DNA of 64,000 bases from Christensenellaceae bacterium (GTDB taxonomy: Bacteria; Bacillota; Clostridia; Christensenellales; Aristaeellaceae): the NCBI GenBank assembly GCA_012518615.1, contig JAAYRU010000043.1, positions 28,060-92,059 of the forward strand. Direction: 5' to 3'. Of the stretch, positions 7,737 to 16,535 are shown one piece after another. The translations under genes were made by a program, and so were the position numbers. Positions within the stretch are counted from its first letter, which is position 1. Each line of letters starts with the position of its first letter. Under the pieces are notes generated by a model. The model worked only from the letters and a program-made list of their open reading frames with translations. It was not told the origin of the DNA and made no database searches.

Positions 7737-10177
7737 ATGTCATCACCGTCCTTGACAGCAGGTGCCGCAGTTTCTTGAAGCTTGGTGGTCATGATGCGGT
7801 ACAGTTCCGTATCCTTGGGGAAGCGGTCAACAAAGGGCAGGATGACATGCCCGTAGAACAGTAGCCCTTCACCTTCGCCAGAATGGGTGACATAGGATAA
7901 CTGATGGGGTGAGATGTTGAGTTGCTTGGCCAGGATTTGCCTGTCGCCTGCCGCCTGGTTGAGCATGTAGATATAATCTGAGTTCTCAAAAATATTCTCG
8001 ACCTCACGGGAGGACAGCAAATCTTTTACGTTCTGGGTAATGCCCGTAGGAATACCGCCCCATTTACGGAATCGCTTCCAGATTTCCACCGAATAGGCAG
8101 CCGTCTGTTCTTCCTTCAGGAGCAAGTGAAACTCGTCAATGTAGTAGCGGGTTGCCCGGCGTTCTGCCCGGTTGATGGTCACCCTGTTCCACACCTGATC
8201 CTGCACCACCAGCATTCCCAGCTTTTTGAGCTGCTTGCCCAGTTCCTTGATATCATAGCACACAATGCGGTTGTCGATGTTCACATTGGTGCGATGGTTA
8301 AAGACGTTCAGGGAGCCTGTTACATAGATTTCCAGCGCCGTAGCGATATATTGTGCTTCCTTTTCCTCCTGCTTACGCAGGGCATTGTATAGGTCTTCCA
8401 GGATAGGCATGTTCTCCGGAATCGGATTGACCAGGTATTGGTTGTACACTGTACGCACACAGCGGTCGATGATGGTTTTTTCAACCGGCTTCAGGCCGTC
8501 CTTACCGCCCACAATGAGTTCGCACAGAGACAGGATGAAGTCGCTCTTTAAGGACAGCGGGTTTTCATCGTCCGAGTAGTTGAGGTTCAAGTCCATGGGG
8601 TTGATGTAGTTATCTGAGGTGGGCGAGATACGGATGACCTGCCCTTCCAGGCGCTCTACCAGGGGAAAGTATTCCGCTTCCGGGTCGCAGATGATGATGT
8701 CATCGTCCGTCACAAAGAACACATTGGTAATCTCACGTTTGGCCGAGAAAGATTTGCCCGAACCGGGAGTGCCCAGAATCAGCCCGTTAGGGTTCTTGAG
8801 AAGCTTCCTGTCCACCATGATAAGGTTGTTGGACAGTGCATTGAGGCCGCAGTACAGGGCTTCCTTTCCGGACTGAAACAATTCCTGGGTGGTGAAAGGC
8901 ACAAAAATAGCCGTGCTGGATGTGGTCAGTCCCCGGTGAATGGGAATGAGATTCTGTCCAAGGGGCAGACAGCTCATGAGTCCGTCTTCCTGCTGGTAGT
9001 CAAGCCGAATCAGAGCGCAGTTGTATTTCTGGGCAATGCTGGAAGCCTGGAACACATTGTTGTCCAGTTGCTGACGGGTGTTAGCGGTATTGAGAATCAG
9101 AAAGGTGACCATGAACATGCGCTCGTTGCGGCTTTGCAGGTCTTGCAGCAGTTTTTTCGCCTCTGTACCATAGGTGGCCAGGTCAGAGGGAATGATATCC
9201 ATATCATAGCCGCTGCGAATCGCTTTTTTCTGCTCCTCAATCTTCATTTTGTCCAGGTCGGTGATTTTACGCTTAATGGTCTTGATGGCGTTCATCTGGT
9301 CGATGGAACGGACATGCAGGGACACGATAAGGCTGGACTCCATCTCCAGAAAGTCTGCCAGCATCCGGTCATTGAGCTCCGGGGCTAGTATCTGCACGAA
9401 AGATACAGCTCCATGCTTTTTGCCCATGCGGAACATACGCCCATGCTTAAACTCAAACCCGGAAGGGGCAATAAAGTCCTTGGTGGACAGCCCGGAGGGG
9501 GCCAGCCAGTCCCAGGAAAATAAGAAACGCTCAGGCTCGTCCATGCGGAAAATGCTGTGCAGCACTTCCAGACGCTGTTTGCCGTTCATGGATTCACTGG
9601 CCACGCCCAGACGCTTGAAGTTATTGAGGATATCATTCTCTATTCGCTCCAGACGGGGCTTGGCGGTTCGGATGCCGTCCGCTTCTATGCCAAAGGTCAG
9701 GTACTTGGTTTTGACCAGGCCATTGGTGCCCTTGGATAGCTGATTCCTGAGCATTTCAGCGTACTCTTCCCGGATGCTGTTGTAGGCATCGTCCTTCATT
9801 TCAATGCGGATAACCTCCTCGCTGTTTTCACTGCTGGCCGTGATGTTCAGGAAGGAGAGTTGGAAACAGATGGAGCTGTCAAAGTAGTTAAGAAAGTCGC
9901 ACCAGCCGTCAAAGATGGCCGTTTTATCATCGTTCTGGGACAATTGGTAGTTGATATCCTGAAAACTGACGCTCTTGGTGTAGTAGGTGGATGTGACCTG
10001 ACAGATGCCGTCTGGCAGCATCCGCAGGTAGGGGATGCTATCCTGGGCGCTGATGTGTTTTTTGCCCTGGGGATGGGCACGGGCGATGGCAGCGGCTATC
10101 TGTTTTCGCTCTGCCCTGCTGAGCTTGCGGGCGGGCGCTTTATTTGGTTTTTCTTTGGGCTTTGTCTTTTTGGACAA
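7733..10177 (-). CDS. VirB4-like type IV secretion ATPase (TraE/TraC type)
   Basis: 814 residues. A basic N-terminus (SKKTKPKEKPNKAPARKLSRAE) is followed by the VirB4 N-terminal domain and a C-terminal motor domain. The motor has Walker A LGTPGSGKSFSAKRE near residue 465, Walker B RYYIDEFHLLL near 679 and the following WKRFRKWGG...TQNVKDLL sensor region. VirB4 proteins energise pilus or channel assembly at the inner face of the membrane. I placed the start at TTG 10177 because AAGGAGG lies 9 nt upstream. The same frame stays open to 10444, but that extension overlaps prgI in another frame and has a Cys/Trp-rich, non-protein-like composition. The start lies inside the end of prgI, a coupled arrangement. 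Confidence 0.93.
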   Translation of the reverse strand: MSKKTKPKEKPNKAPARKLSRAERKQIAAAIARAHPQGKKHISAQDSIPYLRMLPDGICQVTSTYYTKSVSFQDINYQLSQNDDKTAIFDGWCDFLNYFDSSICFQLSFLNITASSENSEEVIRIEMKDDAYNSIREEYAEMLRNQLSKGTNGLVKTKYLTFGIEADGIRTAKPRLERIENDILNNFKRLGVASESMNGKQRLEVLHSIFRMDEPERFLFSWDWLAPSGLSTKDFIAPSGFEFKHGRMFRMGKKHGAVSFVQILAPELNDRMLADFLEMESSLIVSLHVRSIDQMNAIKTIKRKITDLDKMKIEEQKKAIRSGYDMDIIPSDLATYGTEAKKLLQDLQSRNERMFMVTFLILNTANTRQQLDNNVFQASSIAQKYNCALIRLDYQQEDGLMSCLPLGQNLIPIHRGLTTSSTAIFVPFTTQELFQSGKEALYCGLNALSNNLIMVDRKLLKNPNGLILGTPGSGKSFSAKREITNVFFVTDDDIIICDPEAEYFPLVERLEGQVIRISPTSDNYINPMDLNLNYSDDENPLSLKSDFILSLCELIVGGKDGLKPVEKTIIDRCVRTVYNQYLVNPIPENMPILEDLYNALRKQEEKEAQYIATALEIYVTGSLNVFNHRTNVNIDNRIVCYDIKELGKQLKKLGMLVVQDQVWNRVTINRAERRATRYYIDEFHLLLKEEQTAAYSVEIWKRFRKWGGIPTGITQNVKDLLSSREVENIFENSDYIYMLNQAAGDRQILAKQLNISPHQLSYVTHSGEGEGLLFYGHVILPFVDRFPKDTELYRIMTTKLQETAAPAVKDGDDM

Positions 10178-10529
10178 TCCGATAAACCTCCTTGTCCAGT
10201 TGATGTTGTTTCTCCAGCACGATATAGAAGTTGTTGGTTTCATACTTCCGCTGTCTGGGCCGGATGAAGAAAACAGACAGCATGTTGTGAACAATGGTTT
10301 CCAGGTGCTGACCGTTTCGCTCATACATGGCCAGCAGGAATGCGGGCAGCATGACCAGCACCATGCAAAAGGCGGCCACGCTGGTGCCGGCATAGTCCTT
10401 GAGTAAAAAGAACAGGGGCACCCCGATAAGCGCGCCCCCTCCAAAGCAGAGCAATTGGCGCTTGGTCAGACCTAAGAACACCTTGGTTTTTACCTTGGTT
10501 AAGTCCTTGGGTACGGGCACATAAGCCAT
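10140..10529 (-). CDS. PrgI family conjugation membrane protein (VirB3-like)
   Basis: 129 residues. It starts MAYVPVPKDLTKVKTKVFLGLT and carries two adjacent membrane helices (LLCFGGGALIGVPLFFLL and SVAAFCMVLVMLPAFLLAMY). The C-terminus is basic (RPRQRKYETNN, QRKTK). These are hallmarks of the PrgI family, the Gram-positive counterpart of VirB3, which works with VirB4 in building the transfer channel. An AAAGGAG precedes the ATG by about 7 nt. The gene directly follows the TrbL-like gene and overlaps the beginning of virB4 by 38 nt, which supports a single transcript and a shared complex. Confidence 0.9.
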   Translation of the reverse strand: MAYVPVPKDLTKVKTKVFLGLTKRQLLCFGGGALIGVPLFFLLKDYAGTSVAAFCMVLVMLPAFLLAMYERNGQHLETIVHNMLSVFFIRPRQRKYETNNFYIVLEKQHQLDKEVYRIVQKDKAQRKTK

Positions 10530-10553
10530 GGACAGTCTCCTTTCTGTTCAGGT

Positions 10554-11426
10554 TTAATGGGCATTGAATATGCTCTTGGCAAGGGAACCGGTCTTGAACA
10601 GGGTGAAGCAGAGTAGTACAGTATAACCCACGCAAGTCCATACCGCAGCAGAGATGTCTTCCATGCTGCCGATGTTCCCAACGAGTACCGCATAAATGGC
10701 GACGCAGACTAAAATCAGGAAGGCTTGAAAGGCCAGGGCAAACAGCGAGCGCAGGTAATTTTGACCCATGTTCCCTGATTCATGGCTGAGCATGGTCGCC
10801 ATGGGAATGGGCGCGATGGAGGTGACAAGATATACCTCAATCATGCGGCCATACACGATGACAAAGATACAGATATTCAGCGCCCAGATGGTGACGCCCA
10901 CCAGAGAAGTTTCCAGCCACATGCTGAACAGCTTGCCCAAGTCCATCTCCAGCAGCTTGCCTTCCAGATTACCTACGATGCTGTCGATATTGAGGTTGGT
11001 GTCTGCCACAATGATGCCTGATGCGTTGTTGACCACGCTCTGGGCAGCCTCAAAGATGCCCATGATGATGGTCCAGGTATTGGTCAGAATGAGGATGGCT
11101 CCCGCCGTTTTGAACATCCACTTGAAGAACATGAAGGTATCCACATCCCCGTGCAGGTTGTTCTTTTCGATGATCATGTGTATGAGTTCATAGGTCATGA
11201 CAAAGGCCAGGATAAGCCCTGCGATGGGAATGATGACCGAAGTGGACAGGTTGCGGATCATGTTATACACCCCGGCATTCCAGCCCTGGGGTGTCATGCC
11301 CACTTGGGTCGCGATTTCGCCTACACTGGTATTGACGTTATCAAATAGCCCCGTCAGATTGGACAGGATGCCGCTTACCAGGATTTCCTTGAGCCATTGT
11401 TCCAGTGCGTCCTTGATAAAGTTCAA
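10554..11426 (-). CDS. TrbL/VirB6-like multispanning conjugation membrane protein
   Basis: 290 residues with about six hydrophobic helices, for example SVIIPIAGLILAFVMTYELI, AGAILILTNTWTIIMGIFEAA, WALNICIFVIVYGRMIEVYL and AFQAFLILVCVAIYAVLV. The motif ...SIAPIPMATMLSHE...GQNYLRSLFALAFQ is typical of the Clostridia conjugative TrbL/VirB6-like family. These proteins form part of the inner-membrane channel through which DNA passes. The start is TTG at 11426 with GGGGGAG about 7 nt upstream; no in-frame ATG fits better. It lies between maff2 and prgI and is separated from maff2 by a strong G+C-rich hairpin. Confidence 0.88.
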   Translation of the reverse strand: MNFIKDALEQWLKEILVSGILSNLTGLFDNVNTSVGEIATQVGMTPQGWNAGVYNMIRNLSTSVIIPIAGLILAFVMTYELIHMIIEKNNLHGDVDTFMFFKWMFKTAGAILILTNTWTIIMGIFEAAQSVVNNASGIIVADTNLNIDSIVGNLEGKLLEMDLGKLFSMWLETSLVGVTIWALNICIFVIVYGRMIEVYLVTSIAPIPMATMLSHESGNMGQNYLRSLFALAFQAFLILVCVAIYAVLVGNIGSMEDISAAVWTCVGYTVLLCFTLFKTGSLAKSIFNAH

Positions 11427-11446
11427 TCAATATCTCCCCCCTTTCT

Positions 11447-11475
11447 GCGCCTCCCCCCGTGAAGGGGGAGGACGC
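11447..11475 (-). other. Strong G+C-rich hairpin between maff2 and the trbL-like gene
   Basis: An 8-bp perfect stem of CCTCCCCC with GGGGGAGG around a 6-nt loop is extended by GCG/CGC across a single bulged base. No T-run follows on either strand, so it is not an intrinsic terminator. It sits just after the Maff2 stop and just before the trbL-like ribosome-binding site. It could stabilise the 3' end of the maff2 message or act as a processing site that sets different expression levels for the two genes; both are inference. Confidence 0.6.
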
Positions 11476-11496
11476 AAGGTATGGGTCTTTCGGGGA

Positions 11497-11712
11497 TTAA
11501 CCGAAAAGACCGGAGAGCAGGGGTACCAGGGTGATGCCGATGAGCGCGACACCGCCGCCTGCCATGAGCTGTTTCATGCCCTGGCTTTTTGCGCCGGGGT
11601 TATCATTGCCATACCCTTCCAGCAGGTTAATGGCGCCCCAGATGCCAAGACCTGCGCCCAGGGCGACGACCAAGGTCTGCAACACACCGACTGCGCTGTT
11701 AAAAAATGCCAT
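11497..11712 (-). CDS. Maff2 family small membrane protein (VirB2-like)
   Basis: 71 residues with two hydrophobic helices (VGVLQTLVVALGAGLGIWGAINLL and LMAGGGVALIGITLVPLLSGLFG) separated by a short polar loop (GYGNDNPGAKSQGMKQ). The loop and helix sequences are those of the Maff2 family of Clostridia mobile elements. Size and topology resemble VirB2-type pilin subunits, so a channel or pilus subunit is likely, but that role is inferred. AGGAGG precedes the ATG by 8 nt. The gene stands between virD4 and the trbL-like gene, with 80-bp and 70-bp gaps. Confidence 0.9.
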   Translation of the reverse strand: MAFFNSAVGVLQTLVVALGAGLGIWGAINLLEGYGNDNPGAKSQGMKQLMAGGGVALIGITLVPLLSGLFG

Positions 11713-11792
11713 AGATGATTCCTCCTAAAAATTGTTATTGATTGAATGAAAACTGATGAATGATTTTGAAGTGAAGAGAGATGTAGAATGTC

Positions 11793-13634
11793 TTACAGGT
11801 TGTCATAGTCATGAGAGACGCTATTTTTTCGTTCTGCTTTCACATCCTCCCTTTCGTGGTTCTGGTCTGCTTTTACCTCATAGGTGTCAAAGGTGTCGGA
11901 GGGCCTCGGCACAAGCCTGTGCGCCAGCGCCTTTTCGATGTTGAATTTGTTTTTAGGGTTTGCGTCGGACAGGTACTTGTAATGCGGATGTTGCGTGATA
12001 TCGTACTTATCCGACAGAAAGGGGCGAACGCCCCGCAGTTGCAGGATGCACTTGCCCCCATCCAGCACAGACAGCTCATCAATGCTCATCAGCTCCTTAC
12101 CCAGTTTCTGGTAATTGAGAGAATGCGATACCTCCCTTCCCCGGCTTTCTCCGGTGTTGAATGTGTCAATGGTTTCCTTGCCCAGCGCCTGGCTGAGCTC
12201 CTTTAGAGTGGTGGGTTCTGCGCCGCCCAGGAAGATACGGGCATCCATGTTCCCGATGATGGTGTCTGCGTTATCCTTATACAGCGCTTTTAGCTGCGAC
12301 TGCGCCTGCAATACCAGACAGGCGGAGATTTCCCGGCTGCGGATGGTCGCCACCAGCTTTTCCAGTTTGGGTATTTGACCGATATTGGCGGCCTCATCAA
12401 TCAGGCAGCGCACATGCACTGGCAGCTTCCCGCCGTACACATCATCTGCCTTTTCGCACAACAGGTTGAATAGCTGGGTGTAGCACATGGATATCAGGAA
12501 GTTGAAGGTATCATCCGTATCGCTCATTATGATGAACAGAGCGGTCTTGCGATCTCCCAGAGTATCCAGCTCCAATTCGTCATAGGCGGTCAGTTCTCTC
12601 AGCTCCTGGATATCAAAGGGCGCAAGCCTTGCGCCGCAGGAGATGAGGATGGACTTGGCTGTTTTTCCAGCGGCCAGCTTATATTTTTTGTACTGCCTGA
12701 CGGCGAAATGCTGGGGCTTCTCCTTTTCCAGTTCCTTGAACATCAAGTCAATCGAGTTTTCATAGCCCTCATCGTCCTCCCGCACCTCCATGGCGTTGAT
12801 ACACTCAATCAGCGTGGCAAAATTCTGCTCTTCCGTGGGCGCTTCGTAGTGGATATAGCCAATCAGGGCGGTGTAGAGCAGCGTTTCCGCCTTCACCCAG
12901 AAGTCATCCCCGGTTTTGCCGTCACCTTTGGTATTGGCAATCAGGGTAGTGACCAGCTTCAGGATGTCCTTTTCGCTGTGGATATAGGCAAAGGGGTTAT
13001 AGTGCATGGACTTTTTGAAGTTAATGGTATTGAGGATACGGATGCGATAGCCAAAGTGCTGGAGCATCCTGCCGCATTCGACTACCACGCTGCCTTTCGG
13101 GTCTGTCACGACAAAGCTGACCGGATAATCCTTGGATACGCACTGCATGAGGTTGGGCTTGAGCCAGAAGCGGGTTTTACCGGAGCCTGAGCCGCCTACA
13201 ATCAGCACATTCTTGTTCCGTGCGGTCTTAGGGTCTTTGGGACGGTTATTCATGGTCAGGCTTTCCGTTTTGGTCAGGATGATGTTGTTTGCGAACACCG
13301 GGTCTACAAAGGGTTGGATGTCATCCGCTTTGCCCCACCGCGCTGAACCATATTCCATGTTTTTGCGAAACTTACGGGCATTTTTCCCTTTGACATGAAC
13401 AATGATACGAACCAACAGCCCCAATGCGCAGCCCACTGTTAGGTCAATTGGATGGAAGCTGGGTAGGGGTGACTGAAAGGACAGGCCTAATCCTTGAGTG
13501 AATCCGGCAATCTTTTGGGCAAAGTCTGCGCCTGTCGTCAAGCGCCAGCCTGCGGACAGTTTGGTGGCTAATAGTGCCATCAAGACATAGGGCAGGTTGA
13601 GGATAATAGCTTTCTTGAGTTTTCTGCTGTTCAT
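11793..13634 (-). CDS. VirD4/TraG-type coupling protein (CD1115-type)
   Basis: 613 residues. Two N-terminal membrane helices (about 10-30 and 65-85) precede the cytoplasmic ATPase. Walker A VGGSGSGKTRFWLKPN is at about residues 145-160 and Walker B CLIDEAANIGQIPKLEKL near 408, followed by the ATIRSREISACLVLQAQSQL strand-helix of the TraG/VirD4 family. The coupling protein brings the relaxase-DNA complex to the channel and powers DNA export. The C-terminus (about 570-613) is charged and variable, as expected for substrate or partner contact. The start overlaps the pcfB stop by 4 nt. Confidence 0.94.
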   Translation of the reverse strand: MNSRKLKKAIILNLPYVLMALLATKLSAGWRLTTGADFAQKIAGFTQGLGLSFQSPLPSFHPIDLTVGCALGLLVRIIVHVKGKNARKFRKNMEYGSARWGKADDIQPFVDPVFANNIILTKTESLTMNNRPKDPKTARNKNVLIVGGSGSGKTRFWLKPNLMQCVSKDYPVSFVVTDPKGSVVVECGRMLQHFGYRIRILNTINFKKSMHYNPFAYIHSEKDILKLVTTLIANTKGDGKTGDDFWVKAETLLYTALIGYIHYEAPTEEQNFATLIECINAMEVREDDEGYENSIDLMFKELEKEKPQHFAVRQYKKYKLAAGKTAKSILISCGARLAPFDIQELRELTAYDELELDTLGDRKTALFIIMSDTDDTFNFLISMCYTQLFNLLCEKADDVYGGKLPVHVRCLIDEAANIGQIPKLEKLVATIRSREISACLVLQAQSQLKALYKDNADTIIGNMDARIFLGGAEPTTLKELSQALGKETIDTFNTGESRGREVSHSLNYQKLGKELMSIDELSVLDGGKCILQLRGVRPFLSDKYDITQHPHYKYLSDANPKNKFNIEKALAHRLVPRPSDTFDTYEVKADQNHEREDVKAERKNSVSHDYDNL

Positions 13635-14125
13635 CGTTGGGGTTCCTTATGCCGGGTCTTATCCGCGACAGGCCGCTTGATCATCTCCCGGAACTGAGTG
13701 AGCTTCGTGCGCACGGATGGACGCTCCTTTTTGCGCAAGGTCTTAGCGGTAAACTCCTTGAAAGCTGCTGTCAGGGCATCCGCATCCCTGGCTTTGAAGA
13801 ACACCAGGTACTTAGGGGGTGACACGCTGCGGTCTTTTTTTACCGCATAGTCCACGCCATACTTCCGGGCAACCCGGTCAAAGGACTTGATGTTCTTCTC
13901 TGTCACCTCAATGTTGGATACGCCCTGGTTTTGGCCAATCAGTTGTTTGACCGTTTGCTTGCCCTGGGGAACGATATCCGGTGCCTGCCCGATACCCAGC
14001 CGCTTGTTTTTGCGATAGGCCAAGTATTTGCTGATGGCGTTTTTCAGAGCCTGTGCTGTCAGTTTACTGGTACGAATGGCCAGAGAGACTGACCTGTGTT
14101 CAATGTCCTCCTGCAAGAACTCCAC
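13631..14125 (-). CDS. PcfB family conjugation accessory protein
   Basis: 164 residues, basic, with no signal peptide or membrane segment. The N-terminal helix (HRSVSLAIRTSKLTAQALKNAISKYL) and the central region (NIEVTEKNIKSFDRVARKYGVDYAVKKD...PPKYLVFFKARDADALTAAF) match the PcfB/DUF3801 family. In related systems this family is encoded directly before the coupling protein and assists relaxosome docking. The 4-nt overlap with virD4 supports that partnership. The start codon follows AAAGGAGG with about 6 nt spacing. Confidence 0.88.
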   Translation of the reverse strand: MEFLQEDIEHRSVSLAIRTSKLTAQALKNAISKYLAYRKNKRLGIGQAPDIVPQGKQTVKQLIGQNQGVSNIEVTEKNIKSFDRVARKYGVDYAVKKDRSVSPPKYLVFFKARDADALTAAFKEFTAKTLRKKERPSVRTKLTQFREMIKRPVADKTRHKEPQR

Positions 14126-14164
14126 CTCCTTTCATAGTGTTTTTTAGGACGAATAAAAAACTCG

Positions 14165-14746
14165 TTAGAACATTTGCTCTTTGCGCTTGCCGGAGGCAAA
14201 CAGGTAAATGCCGCCTATGCCCGTGATGGCAGCCAGAGAGTACAGGATGGGCAAGGTGTTATCATCCCCAGTTTTGGGCACACTGGCAGGCTTGCCGCTG
14301 ACATAGCTTGTCAGAAAGTCCACCCGCTGGGGAAGTCCGCCTATGCGGATAACGCCACCGTTTTTGTCGGCAGCGCCGCTGACCTCAATCTTGTAGCCGT
14401 ATCCCTTTTCACAGGGGAATTCTTCTGTCACCGTGTAGCTTTCACCAATGGTCAATCCCGTCACCGTCACGCTCCCCTGGTCTACAATGGTGGGAGTGGC
14501 TACCACCTGCGCCAGACTGTCCCTGACCACGAAGGTAAAGACTTTATTGGGATTAAAGCCTTCAGGCGCAGAGAAAGCGGAGGTGATGATAAGGCTGCCC
14601 GTAGGTTGTGGAGCAGTAGTTGCACTGACGACTGGCATACTGCTTTGCGTTGGCGGGGTATTTTCCGATGCCAGCGAAGTAAGGGTTAAACAGAGCATAG
14701 CTATCAACAACAGGATGCTAAGGAAGATGAATTGTTTCTTTTTCAT
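14165..14746 (-). CDS. Sortase-anchored-type surface protein with Ig-like/SpaA-like domain
   Basis: 193 residues. An N-terminal signal peptide (MKKKQFIFLSILLLIAMLCLT...) is followed by one beta-sandwich region with the pattern of prealbumin-like/Cna-B or SpaA-type domains: GSLIITSAF, FTFVVRDS, GSVTVTGLTIGESYTVTEE. The C-terminus has VPKTGDDN, a variant LPXTG-like sorting motif, then a membrane helix (LYSLAAITGIGGIYLFAS) and a basic tail (GKRKEQMF). It is probably exported and displayed on the donor surface, perhaps for mating-pair contact. No sortase gene is visible nearby, so a host sortase would be needed. The ATG follows AAAGGA by about 8 nt. Confidence 0.75.
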   Translation of the reverse strand: MKKKQFIFLSILLLIAMLCLTLTSLASENTPPTQSSMPVVSATTAPQPTGSLIITSAFSAPEGFNPNKVFTFVVRDSLAQVVATPTIVDQGSVTVTGLTIGESYTVTEEFPCEKGYGYKIEVSGAADKNGGVIRIGGLPQRVDFLTSYVSGKPASVPKTGDDNTLPILYSLAAITGIGGIYLFASGKRKEQMF

Positions 14747-14760
14747 GGTGAAATTCCTTT

Positions 14761-15732
14761 CTAAAAAAATAGGCTTGGGTATTCGCTGGAAAGCGTCTGG
14801 TGTTGGTCATGGTTAACCTGTGAAGCGTAATAATGATTTATGGTGGCAGGGGCATTGAACAGTGTGGTCAGCAGATATTGTTTGATATTGCGTATTCGGG
14901 TTACATTGTTCGCCAGACAGTTGAGCACATATTCAAGGTGCATACTGCTCAGCGACCTAAATCGCTCTTTGACCAGATAGGCAGGATACACATTGCCCGC
15001 AATTCTGAAGCTGTCTTGTTGGGAGCACAGGGTTTCCACCATGAGTTCCAGGATTTCGTTTATCTTCCCCCTGTCATCAGGCCGACCTTCGCATAACAGG
15101 TCTATTTCCAATTGAGCCTTCAGGTCTTCACGGCAGGCACTCATATCCGTATCCATCCCATCAGCCTCCTTTCGTTTTGGTCTGCTCCGTTCACGCTTGG
15201 ATAGATAGGATGGGATAGGATAAGATGGGTAGTTTGTTTGATCAGTAGTTAATATATCTGTATTTATTTCTTTAGTATTTAATTGCGTTGGATTTTCCGG
15301 CGACGGATTATCCGTCATCGGTTTTCCCGTCGCCGGGTTTTCCGACAACGGATGATCCAACAACGGTGATGATTGAGGCGGTGTTTCCTGACACTCTTCA
15401 GGCGTTGGCTCTGGCGGTTGTTCCTGGGACACATCAGTTTGGGGATATTCGTGAATGATGTACTCGTTGACGCTGAACTTACCCCGTGCGTCCGTAGTCT
15501 GCCTGCGCACCACATAGCCTGCCTCTTCCAATTCCCTGACAGCGGTGCGGATAGCGTCCTTGCTCTCCTTATTGATACTGGCCAGCCCTGCAAGGGTATA
15601 GTCCCAGTCTTCCGGCAGTGAGAGCATTTGTGACAGCAATCCCTTGGCTTTGAGTGACAACGTCCTGTTTCTCAAGTGGTGATTGGACATCACGGTATAG
15701 GACTTGTTCTTCTCCACCCGAAAAACAGCCAT
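14761..15732 (-). CDS. RepA-like winged-helix protein (replication initiator A / DUF6017 type)
   Basis: 323 residues. The N-terminus (MAVFRVEKNKSYTVMSNHHL, then LSLKAKGLLSQMLSLPEDWDYTLAGLA) is the helix-turn-helix domain shared by RepA-type proteins of Clostridia ICEs. The winged helix spans about residues 20-95. A Pro/Glu/Thr-rich linker follows (about 96-180, including repeated ENP and PPE motifs). The C-terminal helical domain (about 190-310, VETLCSQQ...VYPAYLVKERFRSLSSMHLEYVLN) has the DUF6017 pattern. A role in replication of the excised circular element is likely by family, not demonstrated. The start has AAAGGAGG about 7 nt upstream. Confidence 0.82.
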   Translation of the reverse strand: MAVFRVEKNKSYTVMSNHHLRNRTLSLKAKGLLSQMLSLPEDWDYTLAGLASINKESKDAIRTAVRELEEAGYVVRRQTTDARGKFSVNEYIIHEYPQTDVSQEQPPEPTPEECQETPPQSSPLLDHPLSENPATGKPMTDNPSPENPTQLNTKEINTDILTTDQTNYPSYPIPSYLSKRERSRPKRKEADGMDTDMSACREDLKAQLEIDLLCEGRPDDRGKINEILELMVETLCSQQDSFRIAGNVYPAYLVKERFRSLSSMHLEYVLNCLANNVTRIRNIKQYLLTTLFNAPATINHYYASQVNHDQHQTLSSEYPSLFF

Positions 15733-15773
15733 ATGTATTACCTCCTTTCAAACTGGTTTTTTATGGGGCTGCC

Positions 15774-16370
15774 TTAGTCCTGAACCTTCAGCACGTCCGG
15801 GCCAAACTTTGCAATAAGCAACGCATGAGCAATATGCCTTGTTGAAAAAAAGTCTGCTCGGTCAGGGGACAACAGACTGCCCAGCGGAGGCGGTTCTGGC
15901 TGCGTCAGCATGTTAAATGCCGCCACCAGCATGGTCAGTTCCGAATCGGACAGATTCTCTGTATTGGCCGCCGATTGTCGGCAATATGAGCCAGACATAC
16001 AGCAGGACTTGGAGAACTGTATAAGCTTTGGTGTCGCAGACAACAAATAGACAGAAGCCAGCCGCCTGTTAGTGTCCGGCCTCCCTAGGGGTATATTACT
16101 CTCCAGCCAGCGATAGTTTGTTTGATGGCTTTCGCTATTCCACAGATTGCCGGGATAGGATTCAAGCAGCTCTGTCAGACGCCTGCAATCTATGGGACAG
16201 TTAGGGGTATCCAACAGCGAGAGCATGAGTTCCGCATAACTGACCACCCCGGCTTCTAAACGTTCCCGCAGCCAGGGACAAGTGTCTTGCTGTTGTCTGC
16301 ACACTTTGTATCGGGTGCAATATTGACAGGCAACATCCTCCGGTTGAAATTTGAAGGTTAATAGAAACAT
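15774..16370 (-). CDS. Unknown Cys-containing ICE protein
   Basis: 198 residues from the ATG at 16370, which has GGGAGG 8 nt upstream. I do not recognise a named family. The N-terminus carries CQYCTRYKVC plus a later Cys (QDTCPWL), a spacing that could bind a metal. More Cys lie at SPNCPIDCRR-like and CCMSGSYC positions in the middle. The C-terminal 60 residues are helical (SDSELTMLVAAFNML; FSTRHIAHALLIAKFGPDV). There is no signal peptide or membrane helix, so it is cytoplasmic. It lies between the ParB-like gene and the RepA-like gene, which suggests a maintenance or replication-linked role, but that is only context. Confidence 0.7.
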   Translation of the reverse strand: MFLLTFKFQPEDVACQYCTRYKVCRQQQDTCPWLRERLEAGVVSYAELMLSLLDTPNCPIDCRRLTELLESYPGNLWNSESHQTNYRWLESNIPLGRPDTNRRLASVYLLSATPKLIQFSKSCCMSGSYCRQSAANTENLSDSELTMLVAAFNMLTQPEPPPLGSLLSPDRADFFSTRHIAHALLIAKFGPDVLKVQD

Positions 16371-16535
16371 GGTTAATCCTCCCAATAAATAATGATGGTA
16401 AAATGCAGGGATACCTATTGAGGGTAAATGAAAAGCAAACCCGTTAGGCTTGCTGCGTTTGGATATACGTTTTTGGCTACTTCGGCTTTTTTCAGCTATC
16501 CGATGAGAGCACCGTTTGTGTCATAAGGGATGTGG

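Noticed and set aside
10178..10444. Upstream extension of the virB4 frame by 89 codons
   Set aside because: It overlaps prgI in another frame, has a Cys/Trp/Pro-rich shadow composition, and a good AAGGAGG sits before the TTG at 10177.
12708..13190. Rightward frame opposite virD4
   Set aside because: Antisense to the Walker-motif-bearing coupling protein; no supporting start signal.
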